From contig JAYFQP010000003.1 of assembly GCA_034926865.1 (NCBI GenBank), positions 163,857 to 227,856 on the forward strand: a stretch of 64,000 nt of DNA, given 5' to 3'. Position 1 is the stretch's first letter, and every line of letters begins with the position of its first letter. The position numbers and the translations under genes are program-made. A model generated the notes under the pieces. It did no database searches. It was not told where the DNA came from and worked only from the letters and a program-made list of their open reading frames with translations. Shown here piece by piece: positions 41,481-49,565 of the stretch. This DNA comes from RGIG1902 sp034926865. Lineage in GTDB: Bacteria > Bacillota > Clostridia > Oscillospirales > Butyricicoccaceae.

Positions 41481-41933
41481 TTACTCCTTATAAGTTTTAT
41501 TTTCCAGCGCCATCATCATGTCTACCCGCGTCTGGTGGCGGCCGCCCTCAAACTGGGTCGCAAGGAATATATCGGCCAGTTTGAATGCAAGGCCCGGGCC
41601 GACTGTCCTTTCGCCAAGGCAAAGTATGTTGGCGTCGTTATGCTTTCTTGTCGCTTCTGCCGTAAAGCAGTCTGAGAGGGCCGCTGCCCTTATCCCATTT
41701 ATTTTATTGGCCGAAATTGACATACCTATGCCTGTTCCGCATACAAGTATCCCCCGCTCAGCTTCACCCGAAAGAACAGCTTTCGAAACTGCTTCGGCAT
41801 ATATGGGGTAATGGCACGAAGCCGCATCATATGTGCCCTTGTCGATGACAGTAACGCCGTTTTCCTCAAGATGTTTTTTAAGGGCTTCCTTAAGGCTGAA
41901 GCCGGCATGATCGGAACCTATCGCTATTTTCAT
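41481..41933 (-). CDS. rpiB: Ribose-5-phosphate isomerase B
   Basis: A 150-residue RpiB/LacAB family protein: IAIGSDHAGFSLKEALKKHL, catalytic cysteine in GILVCGTGIGMSISANKI, and HNDANILCLGERTVG. It interconverts ribulose-5-P and ribose-5-P in the pentose phosphate route. RpiB, not the LacAB subunits, is favoured because no tagatose genes are near. GGAG lies eight bases before the ATG, which overlaps the tsaB stop by one base. Confidence 0.93.
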   Translation of the reverse strand: MKIAIGSDHAGFSLKEALKKHLEENGVTVIDKGTYDAASCHYPIYAEAVSKAVLSGEAERGILVCGTGIGMSISANKINGIRAAALSDCFTAEATRKHNDANILCLGERTVGPGLAFKLADIFLATQFEGGRHQTRVDMMMALENKTYKE

Positions 41934-42604
41934 TACAGTTTCTCCTCCCTCATTCTCTCAGCCTGAGTTTTCTTTAGATAAACAGGGGTAATATCCCCTC
42001 CGCTTACAAGGCCTTCACAAAGATAAAGCTCCCATGCACACTCGGCAACTCCCGAAGCACTCTGAGCTATACCCGTATCCCTCACATTGCTGCAAGGATA
42101 TTTCTCTAAAAAGCCTGCCGCCCCATCACCGCACAGCATCCATTCCGCGCCGTAAAGAAGTGTCTTAAGCTCGTTTCCCATAAGACATCCGTCAGGACAT
42201 ATCCTGTAAAAACCATCTGCCTTTCGGCGGAAAAAACCATAGAAATATTCGTCTTCTCTAGCTCTTATAACCGGGCATATAAGCCCATTCTCTTTGACAA
42301 GCACAGCAGCCGCTTCAAGCGTTGATATCCCGGCCCCGGGCCTGTCCCCCGAAAGGCAGAAACCCTTAACAGCAGACACGCCTATCCGTATGCCGGTAAA
42401 AGACCCCGGCCCTACAGATGCGGCAAATGCGTCTATATTTTTAAACGCCAGCCCGCGCTCTTTTAACATCTCATGGCACAGCGGCAGTATCGTCCGGCTG
42501 TGGTCAAGGTTAGAATCCTTTACGCATGACGCAGTTTCTTTTCCGTCCTCACAAAGAGAGCAGGACGCTATCCTGCCCGAGGTATCTATTGCAAGTATTT
42601 TCAT
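41933..42604 (-). CDS. tsaB: tRNA threonylcarbamoyladenosine protein TsaB
   Basis: A 223-residue ASKHA-fold protein: LAIDTSGRIASCSLCEDG at the start and AASVGPGSFTGIRIGVSAVKG. It has no active site of its own and holds TsaD and TsaE together for t6A37 modification of tRNAs that read ANN codons. The ATG overlaps the tsaE stop by four bases. tsaD is not in the window, and no rimI follows. Confidence 0.93.
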   Translation of the reverse strand: MKILAIDTSGRIASCSLCEDGKETASCVKDSNLDHSRTILPLCHEMLKERGLAFKNIDAFAASVGPGSFTGIRIGVSAVKGFCLSGDRPGAGISTLEAAAVLVKENGLICPVIRAREDEYFYGFFRRKADGFYRICPDGCLMGNELKTLLYGAEWMLCGDGAAGFLEKYPCSNVRDTGIAQSASGVAECAWELYLCEGLVSGGDITPVYLKKTQAERMREEKL

Positions 42605-43023
42605 AAATCTTCCACCGTTATCCTTCTTGTGTCATCTCCTGTAACCTCAAAAGACACCTTGAGCGTCTCTTTAGGAAGCGCCGAAACAATATTCTCGCTC
42701 CATTCAACAACACACAGACAGCCGCTCTCAAGATAATCCTCCCAGCCGATTTCCCAAAGGCCGTCTTCGCCGCTGATACGGTACATATCAAAATGGCATA
42801 TTCTCCTCGTTCCGTAATACTCGTTGACTATGGTATACGTTGGACTCGACACCTGATCTGTACACCCAAAGGCCCTGGCTATACCTCTTGTCATAGCGGT
42901 CTTGCCGCTTCCCAAGCCTCCGAACATAGCTATTACCTTATAGCCATTCGATCTTCGCCCGATGGCCTCCCCCAGATCTTCTGTCTCCTCAGGAGAATAT
43001 GTCGTGTACATCTGCTTTTCCAA
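42601..43023 (-). CDS. tsaE: tRNA threonylcarbamoyladenosine ATPase TsaE
   Basis: A 140-residue P-loop ATPase: TYSPEETEDLGEAIG, Walker A in GGLGSGKTAMTRGIARAFG, SPTYTIVNEYYG, and HFDMYRISGEDGLWEIGWEDYLESG. It drives the t6A complex. The likely start is a TTG at 43023, nine bases after GGAG; the ATG at 43011 has no good site. First gene of the operon. Confidence 0.92.
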   Translation of the reverse strand: MEKQMYTTYSPEETEDLGEAIGRRSNGYKVIAMFGGLGSGKTAMTRGIARAFGCTDQVSSPTYTIVNEYYGTRRICHFDMYRISGEDGLWEIGWEDYLESGCLCVVEWSENIVSALPKETLKVSFEVTGDDTRRITVEDL

Positions 43024-43157
43024 GCCGATTTACTCCTAACTATTTTTATTCTACAGTATTGTATCACTATTTTTCAATGTTTTAAAGGGAAAACTTATTT
43101 TTTACGACAACATGCTCTGAGCATTTTTAAAAGCAGATAAAGACTTCTTCTCAATGA

Positions 43158-43186
43158 TTGAATATTACAATAGGAAATGGTAAAAT
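43158..43186 (+). promoter_or_regulatory. Promoter of the RodA/FtsW gene
   Basis: TTGAAT (43158-43163) and TAAAAT (43181-43186) are 17 bases apart, 65 bases before the start. Confidence 0.6.
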
Positions 43187-43251
43187 AAAAGTGTTGCGGG
43201 ACATGCCTGTCAATCAGGCAATTTTCTACCTGCCCACACCAAGGAGCATTT

Positions 43252-44373
43252 ATGAAATCTCTCTTTTCCGCCGTCGGCGCATATTTTAAAAGATGTGACC
43301 TTGTGCTTTTGTCGATAGCTGTTGTGACATCTCTCATGGGGCTGGCTGCTGTTTACAGCGCAACGCTGAGCTTTGACAGAAGCAAGTTTGTTATCGTCCA
43401 AGGTGCGGCGATACTTATAGGAATAGCAGCGTTTTTTATCGTCGGGCTTATAGACCTTGACCGCGTCGGCGACCTTTGGCCGGCGGCGTATATTTTGAAC
43501 CTTCTGCTTCTTCTGTCGCTTAAATTTTTGGGCATAGGGGGAGAAACAACCGGAAATAACAGCTGGATAGACCTTGGTTTCATCAGCGTCCAACCCGCCG
43601 AAATAGGTAAAATAATATTTATTTTTACCTTCGCCCGTCATATATATGTCCTGCGAGACAGGCTTGACCGTTTTTCCTCAATTTTGCAGCTCATCATACA
43701 TGCCCTGTCTACAGCAGGATTCGTTTATATTTTTTCCGATGACCTTGGAATGTGCATTGCTTATTTGATGATATTCGTCATCATGCTTTTTGCTTCAGGC
43801 ATTTCTATGAAGATATTTTTGCCGATGTGCGCAGCCGGGGCCGCCTCTCTTGTACCGCTGTGGATGTTCTTTCTTAAAAGTTACCATAAGCTCAGGATAA
43901 TAGTCCTCTTTAACCCGGAGGCAAGCCCAAAAATAGCCTATAACGGCATTCAGAGCATGATCGCCGCTGGCGGAGGCGAACTTTTTGGGTACGGCTTTCT
44001 CAAAGGCCCACAAACCCAATACGGCATACTCCCCTCAAAGCATACAGACTTCATCTTTTCATCCATCTGCGAGGAATGGGGCTTTATAGGCGGAATTGTC
44101 ATAATCGCCATGCTTACTTTTCTTGTCTGGAGAATGCTTTATGATGCATCCGAGACTTATGACAGATTTTCTTATCTGATGTGTATCGGAATAGGCGGCA
44201 TGTTCATGATTCAGATCCTTATCAACATCGGCATGAGCCTTGGGATAATGCCCGTTATCGGGCTGACGCTTCCGCTGGTAAGCTATGGGGGAACATCTGT
44301 AGCCACAATGTATGTGGCCCTTGGAATAGTCTCCGGTTTCAAGATGCGCAAACGCCCGGATCGCCTGCGGTAA
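43252..44373 (+). CDS. rodA: SEDS glycosyltransferase, RodA type
   Basis: A 373-residue polytopic protein with ten or so helices. It carries the SEDS signature: SWIDLGFISVQPAEIGKI, a catalytic-loop aspartate in FIFSDDLGMCIAYL, GYGFLKGPQTQYGILPSKHTDFIFSSICEEWGF and LGIMPVIGLTLPLVSYGGTSV. It polymerises lipid II for cell elongation with a class B PBP. RodA is favoured over FtsW/SpoVE by the WIDLGF form and length, but no mreBCD or PBP gene is close to prove it. AAGGAG lies five bases before the ATG. Confidence 0.85.
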   Translation: MKSLFSAVGAYFKRCDLVLLSIAVVTSLMGLAAVYSATLSFDRSKFVIVQGAAILIGIAAFFIVGLIDLDRVGDLWPAAYILNLLLLLSLKFLGIGGETTGNNSWIDLGFISVQPAEIGKIIFIFTFARHIYVLRDRLDRFSSILQLIIHALSTAGFVYIFSDDLGMCIAYLMIFVIMLFASGISMKIFLPMCAAGAASLVPLWMFFLKSYHKLRIIVLFNPEASPKIAYNGIQSMIAAGGGELFGYGFLKGPQTQYGILPSKHTDFIFSSICEEWGFIGGIVIIAMLTFLVWRMLYDASETYDRFSYLMCIGIGGMFMIQILINIGMSLGIMPVIGLTLPLVSYGGTSVATMYVALGIVSGFKMRKRPDRLR

Positions 44374-44393
44374 TCCCTCAATATTATAAAAGA

Positions 44394-44419
44394 AAAAAGC
44401 CGAAGTCACTCGGCTTTTT
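44394..44419 (+). terminator. Bidirectional terminator
   Basis: A perfect ten-pair stem, AAAAAGCCGA/TCGGCTTTTT, with a six-base loop. The right arm also encodes the end of the convergent metallophosphoesterase gene. Confidence 0.88.
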
Positions 44420-45479
44420 CTATATCTATTCTGACTACTTCGCACCTCGAGCCTACCCTGACCCTGGGCCCCCAGGTTCCAAGGCCGGAGGAGACGATCA
44501 TCGTGCATCCATCTTCGGTCAGCATTCCGTAATCAATTCTGAATATCGCTTTTGTCACAAGCGTAAAGGGGAAAATCTGTCCGCCATGAGTATGACCGCT
44601 TAAAATAAGGTCTACACCTTCCCTGCGCTCGGCATTCATTTCGAAAGGCTGATGATCAAGGACTATTGTAAAAAGACTGGTGTCGGTATCCTTGAAAAGC
44701 TCTTTAGGTGTCATGCGCTGTATTCCCCTGTCTTTTCTTCCGGCTATGTTAATTCCATTTACAGTGATAACCTGATCCTGCAAGACAGTTATTCCCCAGC
44801 TTTCCAAAAGCTCCGCGGCTTCGTCATCAAGCCCTCTGAAGCCACCGTCGTGATTTCCGAGGCAGGCATAAATACCCTTTGGCGCCTTTATAGTTCTAAA
44901 TATTTCTCCAGCTCTGTCACTGTTTCTAAGAGCATCTGTTCCTACATCAAACACATCCCCAGCTATCATGACATAATCCGCATCAAGGGCATTAATTGCA
45001 TCTATCATATTCTGAAGCTGTTTTTCGCGTATTAGCTCTCCCAAATGCAGATCCGAAACAAGCGCTATTGAAAAGCTGTCTGTTTTATTTGTTGAAACTG
45101 TATAGTTTTTTACCATTATACGGCTGGCCGAAATCGCCCCCACAAGCGTGAAGATGGCGGCAGCGCAGATAATGACTATCGTTGTCATCGGCCCTCCTTC
45201 CTTCCCCAGCACGATATGAGCTATCGGCACGGAGATGACAAGAAATATGTAAGCCGCCACATAATATCCGCCCAAAAGATTGAGGGGATATAAAAACACA
45301 TCCGGCATGGTTTCCCAAAGCTCTGTTACGATAAATGCTGAACCCAAAAATAAAAAAACTGCACCCCAAACAGCGGATAGCCTTTTCCCCGAAAGCCCCG
45401 ACCATTTCCAAAGGCGCACGGATATATAAATATTCGTTCCCACGTAAAAAGCCAGCACCCCTAAAGCCATCAAATACAA
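44406..45479 (-). CDS. Membrane-anchored metallophosphoesterase
   Basis: A 357-residue protein. Four hydrophobic helices fill residues 1-125; the catalytic domain follows with the calcineurin-like metal motifs LVSDLHLGE, IAGDVFDVG, LGNHDGGFRG and LSGHTHGGQIFP. The family (YkuE/YaeI-like) hydrolyses phosphodiesters, often lipid-linked; the substrate is unknown. The start is probably a TTG at 45479, ten bases after GAGAGG; an ATG at 45470 is the alternative. The last codons lie in the terminator. Confidence 0.85.
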   Translation of the reverse strand: MYLMALGVLAFYVGTNIYISVRLWKWSGLSGKRLSAVWGAVFLFLGSAFIVTELWETMPDVFLYPLNLLGGYYVAAYIFLVISVPIAHIVLGKEGGPMTTIVIICAAAIFTLVGAISASRIMVKNYTVSTNKTDSFSIALVSDLHLGELIREKQLQNMIDAINALDADYVMIAGDVFDVGTDALRNSDRAGEIFRTIKAPKGIYACLGNHDGGFRGLDDEAAELLESWGITVLQDQVITVNGINIAGRKDRGIQRMTPKELFKDTDTSLFTIVLDHQPFEMNAERREGVDLILSGHTHGGQIFPFTLVTKAIFRIDYGMLTEDGCTMIVSSGLGTWGPRVRVGSRCEVVRIDIEKAE

Positions 45480-45550
45480 ATACTATCATCCTCTCTGTTT
45501 TTTCCTGAAACAGTGCTTTTATTCATCTATATTTATGCGAGGTGTTTTTT

Positions 45551-46195
45551 ATGGAAATTTTTATGCCCCATCTTCCGCCATCCCTTGATAAGGGAACTTT
45601 GCCGCAAGAAATTCTATGGGCAATCGAAGACGGGGAGGCTATAAGAAACAAGAGCTTTTTTTCATGCTTTTCAGAAAAATATAGTTTTGTAAAAAGCGAT
45701 ATAAGTGCATGCCGATTTGATACATGCAGCCTTGCGGGGGCAGATTTCTCAGGCACGATATTCAACAATGTAGTATTTAAAGACTGCGACCTTTCCTCCA
45801 GCTCTTTCAATAATTCATTCTTTGGCAGAACCGTATTTTTGGGCTGCCGACTGATGGGCGCAAGATTTTCCTCATCAGGATTTAACAATGTGCTTTTTGA
45901 AGACTGCACAGCGTCATACGGAAACTTTACTTCCTGCCACATAGAGAAAACCATCCTGCGGCAAAGCCGTTTTGTCGATGCGGTTTTTACCGAAGCCTCG
46001 TTCAAGCAAACAGAGCTTGAGGAATGTGACCTTACCGGAGCAGACTTTATGCATGTGGGGCTTAAAGGGTGCGATTTTACATCCTCAATGATAAGCGGCG
46101 CTTATTTCGAGCCGCTGAATCTGCGAGGAGCAATTTTTTCTCCCGAACAGGCTGTAATGCTTATACGCAATCTAGGAGTTATAATAAAGGAATAA
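45551..46195 (+). CDS. Pentapeptide repeat protein
   Basis: A 214-residue protein. From about residue 50 to 195 the sequence follows the A(D/N)LXX period (for example CRFDTCSLAGADFSGTIF, CDLTGADFMHVGLKGCDF, ISGAYFEPLNLRGAIF), which gives a right-handed four-sided beta helix. Such proteins can mimic DNA and protect gyrase from quinolones (Qnr, MfpA), but most have no known role, and nothing here proves the Qnr function. The ATG at 45551 has GAGG eight bases upstream. Confidence 0.85.
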   Translation: MEIFMPHLPPSLDKGTLPQEILWAIEDGEAIRNKSFFSCFSEKYSFVKSDISACRFDTCSLAGADFSGTIFNNVVFKDCDLSSSSFNNSFFGRTVFLGCRLMGARFSSSGFNNVLFEDCTASYGNFTSCHIEKTILRQSRFVDAVFTEASFKQTELEECDLTGADFMHVGLKGCDFTSSMISGAYFEPLNLRGAIFSPEQAVMLIRNLGVIIKE

Positions 46196-46208
46196 ACAGA
46201 TAATCAAA

Positions 46209-46252
46209 AGCCTCCCGTCGCTTATAAAAAAGCACCGGGAGGCTAGTTTTTT
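46209..46252 (+). terminator. Terminator after the pentapeptide gene
   Basis: AGCCTCCCG and CGGGAGGCT form a nine-pair stem with an 18-base loop, followed by six T. Confidence 0.85.
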
Positions 46253-46261
46253 ATCCTTAAG

Positions 46262-47467
46262 CTACTTCTTTATCTCAGCAAAATTGACTGCAATATTCTT
46301 AAGGATCTGATAGCAGCTCTCCATTTCCTCTATAGAAACATACTCATAACGACTGTGGGCGTTTCCTCCGCCTGTTCCCAAATTGGGGCAAGGCAAGCCC
46401 ATAAAGGAAAGCCTGGCCCCATCTGTTCCGCCTCTGACAGCATTTGAATAGGGTTTATACCCGGCCTCTGTGATCGCGGCATATGCCAGATCGATAAGCT
46501 CCGGGTGCTCCATAACGGGCTCCTTCATGTTATAGTATGAATCCTTCAGAGTCAAATCCACTGTGCCTTTGCCGTACTTTTCGTTTAAATAAGCTGTGAT
46601 TTTTTCGAAACGGGCTTTTCTGTTTTCAAAAATCTGCTTGTCATGATCTCTGATAATATACTCCACGACAGTATGCTCTACATTGCCTGACATACCATTG
46701 AGATGGCTGAATCCCTCATATCCTTCGGTAAACTGAGGTGCCTCACATGGCGGCAGCATGGAATGGAACTCCATAGCTATCCACATCGAGTTTACCATTG
46801 CGTTCTTGGCTCCGCCAGGATGGGTATTCGTGCCTGACACCTCTATTTTAGCCGCACATGCGTTGAAGGTCTCATACGAAAAAGCATCGGGGGGGCCGCC
46901 GTCTACCGTATAAGCCATATCAGCTCCAAAACCTTTTACATCAAACTTATCTGCTCCGCGTCCAATCTCCTCGTCTGGTGTGAAACCAATCTTTATCGTG
47001 CCATGCTTAACCTCTGGGTGTTCGATGAAATACTTTGCCATTTCAAGTATCTCGACGATGCCTGCCTTGTCGTCTCCTCCGAGAAGGGTTGTTCCATCTG
47101 TCACTATCAGCCTTTCTCCAATATGCCTTTCATTGGGGGTGAACGCAATAGCCTTCTCTTTGTTTAATACAATTTCTCCGCCCTTGTATTCCACAAGTTT
47201 CGGCTTTATGTTTTCACATGGCATATCGATAACGGTATCCATGTGCGCTATAAAGCCCACGGTAGGCGCATCACAGTTGCCATGAACCGTGCCATACACA
47301 TAGCCGTAATCATCCATAAAAGCATCCTTGATGCCCATTTCCTTCATATCCTCAACTATAATAGCGCCAAGAACCTTTTGCTCGGGTGTGCTGGGTATAG
47401 TCTGGGATTTGGGATTGGAATTTGTGCCTACCGCAACATACTTCAGAAATCTTTCAGTCATTGTCAT
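46262..47467 (-). CDS. pepT: Peptidase T (tripeptidase)
   Basis: A 401-residue zinc aminopeptidase of M20B that removes the N-terminal residue of tripeptides. Zinc ligands and catalytic residues are in GFIAHMDTV, LLGGDDKAGI, GFTPDEEIGRGAD and YTVDGG; NAVRGGTDGARLSFMGLPCPNLGTGG completes the site. It is cytosolic. GGGAG lies nine bases before the ATG. It is 47 bases after an RsiV-like lipoprotein gene and may share its transcript. It fits the peptide-scavenging theme of the neighbourhood. Confidence 0.95.
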   Translation of the reverse strand: MTMTERFLKYVAVGTNSNPKSQTIPSTPEQKVLGAIIVEDMKEMGIKDAFMDDYGYVYGTVHGNCDAPTVGFIAHMDTVIDMPCENIKPKLVEYKGGEIVLNKEKAIAFTPNERHIGERLIVTDGTTLLGGDDKAGIVEILEMAKYFIEHPEVKHGTIKIGFTPDEEIGRGADKFDVKGFGADMAYTVDGGPPDAFSYETFNACAAKIEVSGTNTHPGGAKNAMVNSMWIAMEFHSMLPPCEAPQFTEGYEGFSHLNGMSGNVEHTVVEYIIRDHDKQIFENRKARFEKITAYLNEKYGKGTVDLTLKDSYYNMKEPVMEHPELIDLAYAAITEAGYKPYSNAVRGGTDGARLSFMGLPCPNLGTGGGNAHSRYEYVSIEEMESCYQILKNIAVNFAEIKK

Positions 47468-47514
47468 TGCTGTATTCTCCCTTCAATATCAATATTCCGA
47501 CAGTTTACCAGCCG

Positions 47515-48288
47515 TTATTTCAAAAAGTCTTCAAAGCTCTCAAAGGATAACTCGATAAGCGTCTCGCCTCCTGGGGCCGTATACGCCGGCAAGCCAATAT
47601 ACATTTTATCTCCGTCAAAAGCAAAATTCTCTGTCAATATCTCATCTTTGGCATTATACACCCAGTTAGCCGTATATGCCTTATCAAGGCTCCACTGCTC
47701 AAGTGCGCTTCTGAGAGCCTCCACAGCCTTGCTGCTGTCGTCACCGAACACATCGCTGAACTTCAGGCTCCAGCCTGTGGAAGCGCTGAACACCTCGCAG
47801 TAATAGGTTTTTGTGACACTCCCAAGAATATCATTGCTTTCAAAACAACGCAGGATAGAAATATAGTCCCCAGGGGTGTCAAGAAGAGTATATGTGAATA
47901 CGCTTGTCCTGAATACCTGAGATGGCTTTTCAGTCACAAGCTGGAAAAAACGTTCCTTATCGCTTTCGAGGTGCTCGAACTCCGTTTCGTAATAAGTGTT
48001 TATATTTGCAAGCGCCTGATTATCTCCTGCATCAAAATAAGGGAAGTTCGCCTCGTAAGCTGCAAGCTCCACCCCGGCTGCATTCTTAAGCCTATCGCTC
48101 AATACAAGTTTATCGGCATTAAGCAGTTTAAAAACATCGGGCTTTTCCGCTTTTGCATCCTTATCGAGTGTCTGCTCCTCCTGCTTGGCCGTTGAAGGAT
48201 CTTCAAACTCCACAAGCGCACAGCCCGAAAGCGACGACGCTATCATTGCAGCCGCCAAAATTATCGATGCCAGTTTTTGCTTTTTCAT
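47515..48288 (-). CDS. RsiV-like (DUF3298) lipoprotein
   Basis: A 257-residue lipoprotein: MKKQKLASIILAAAMIASSLSGC, a linker, then an N-terminal segment (ANFPYFDAGDNQALANINTYYETEFE) and the DUF3298 end (LKFSDVFGDDSSKAVEALRSAL, FDGDKMYIGLPAYTAPGG). Related RsiV domains bind muramidase, but there is no anti-sigma domain here. The ATG at 48288 has AGGAG seven bases upstream; the frame open to 48492 is not coding in style. Role unknown. Confidence 0.75.
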   Translation of the reverse strand: MKKQKLASIILAAAMIASSLSGCALVEFEDPSTAKQEEQTLDKDAKAEKPDVFKLLNADKLVLSDRLKNAAGVELAAYEANFPYFDAGDNQALANINTYYETEFEHLESDKERFFQLVTEKPSQVFRTSVFTYTLLDTPGDYISILRCFESNDILGSVTKTYYCEVFSASTGWSLKFSDVFGDDSSKAVEALRSALEQWSLDKAYTANWVYNAKDEILTENFAFDGDKMYIGLPAYTAPGGETLIELSFESFEDFLK

Positions 48289-48494
48289 TGGGTATCTCCT
48301 TATGCTTGGAATAGCGTCCATATTGCAGCGGCTGACACACCGAGCGTGATCACGCTCCCCCTGACGGTCAAGCCAAAACCACAAATGGCCTTTACTGCAG
48401 CATACCCCTGGCCTCCCACTTGACGAACCAGGCTTCAAGGCTATTTGCCATATATTATGGCGCAAAAGTGCCCCATAATATAAAATCATCATGA
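48289..48494 (-). other. Intergenic region with inverted repeats
   Basis: Between the amidotransferase-like gene and the RsiV-like lipoprotein lie a repeat TATTATGG...CCATAATA (48453-48480) and a perfect palindrome GAGCGTGATCACGCTC (48341-48356). Neither is followed by a T-run. The first may end the upstream transcript; the second could be an operator. Confidence 0.4.
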
Positions 48495-49244
48495 CTAAGC
48501 CTTATTATTTGCACACAGACTTATGAAATGCTTAAAAACAGGGGCAAAATCCGGGGTTCGCTCATCCCAGAGCAGATTTGTCAGACGCTCTGGATGAAAC
48601 TGTGTGCCGAATATCGGCCTTGTTTTATGCTCATAGGCTTCGCATACGCCCTCGACTGAATAAGCGGTGGGAACAAGACCATCTCCAAGCTCCCTGACAG
48701 CCTGATGGTGAGTGCTGTTAACCCTGAAGCGTTCACCAAAAAGATTATAAAGAAGACTTCCTTCTTTTGCCGTTATCCAATGTCTTATGTCCATATTCAT
48801 ATGTACTATGCCCATTTGCTGAAGAAGATCCTGATAAAGCCCCCCGCCGAGAGCCACGTTTATGACCTGAAAACCGCGGCAGATACCAAATATCGGCTTT
48901 CCCTTTTCATAAAAGGCCTTGAACAGCTTCATCTCGTATTCATCCCTGATGTTATCCCATTTGACGCTGTCGTTGAGCTTTTCCTCGCCAAGCCATTTGG
49001 GGTCCATATCCTGACCCCCTGTCAAAAGCAAGCCGTCACAAAGCTCAGCCATTTCCTCTACGCAATTTTCACTTGTCAGAACAGGAACTCCGCCGGCAAG
49101 CTCTATGGCCCTTGGATACGATGATGGGGATACTATCTTCCTGTGGCCAAGAGCCGCAATATTACTCTGGCCTGAACCGTCGCCCACAGTGGCCATGGCT
49201 TCGGAGGTATTTGTCACGCAGATAATTGGCTTACCTAAAATCAT
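48495..49244 (-). CDS. Gamma-glutamyl-gamma-aminobutyrate hydrolase family (C26) protein
   Basis: A 249-residue class I glutamine amidotransferase-like hydrolase (PuuD/C26): ICVTNTSEAM, LCDGLLLTGGQDMDP, the nucleophile in GICRGFQVINVALGGGLYQDL, NSTHHQAV and the His-Glu of GTQFHPERL. It may hydrolyse gamma-glutamyl conjugates such as gamma-glutamyl-GABA, but no putrescine genes are here. The ATG at 49244 has AAGGAGAG six bases upstream. Confidence 0.87.
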   Translation of the reverse strand: MILGKPIICVTNTSEAMATVGDGSGQSNIAALGHRKIVSPSSYPRAIELAGGVPVLTSENCVEEMAELCDGLLLTGGQDMDPKWLGEEKLNDSVKWDNIRDEYEMKLFKAFYEKGKPIFGICRGFQVINVALGGGLYQDLLQQMGIVHMNMDIRHWITAKEGSLLYNLFGERFRVNSTHHQAVRELGDGLVPTAYSVEGVCEAYEHKTRPIFGTQFHPERLTNLLWDERTPDFAPVFKHFISLCANNKA

Positions 49245-49328
49245 TGTTTTCTCTCCTTTAACGGGCTGTACCCTAAATATAATAATTGCCGCCAAAAAAC
49301 GGCCCATTTCGACTTATATACTTTATAT

Positions 49329-49357
49329 ATAATAGCAGAAACACGCAATCATTTCAA
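49329..49357 (-). promoter_or_regulatory. Promoter of the C26 hydrolase gene
   Basis: On the minus strand TTGAAA (49352-49357) and TATTAT (49329-49334) are 17 bases apart, about 85 bases before the start. Confidence 0.6.
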
Positions 49358-49501
49358 TAACAGAAAATCTAAAGGTAATATTATCTTACTCTCTTGCCTG
49401 AAAACGGTTCATAAAAACAAACTCAATATCCTTTTTATTATTTATTTACACATTATTATATAGTATGCAATATCAGCTTTTACAAACATAAGGCATAATA
49501 A

Positions 49502-49537
49502 GCAAAAGCGGCGGAACATGAGTGCCGCCGCTTTTGC
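49502..49537 (-). terminator. Terminator of the first peptide-binding gene
   Basis: GCAAAAGCGGCGG and CCGCCGCTTTTGC make a perfect 13-pair stem after the stop at 49566, with T-rich sequence in its last arm. Confidence 0.75.
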
Positions 49538-49565
49538 CATATATTATAAGGAGAAAGATAGCTTT

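Noticed and set aside
45551..46195. Qnr-type quinolone resistance protein
   Set aside because: The pentapeptide repeat is clear, but the loops that define Qnr proteins cannot be recognised, so no resistance role is claimed.
48289..48494. Possible 6S or other stable RNA between the C26 and RsiV-like genes
   Set aside because: Some stems can be drawn but no promoter, terminator or conserved 6S/SRP element is visible.
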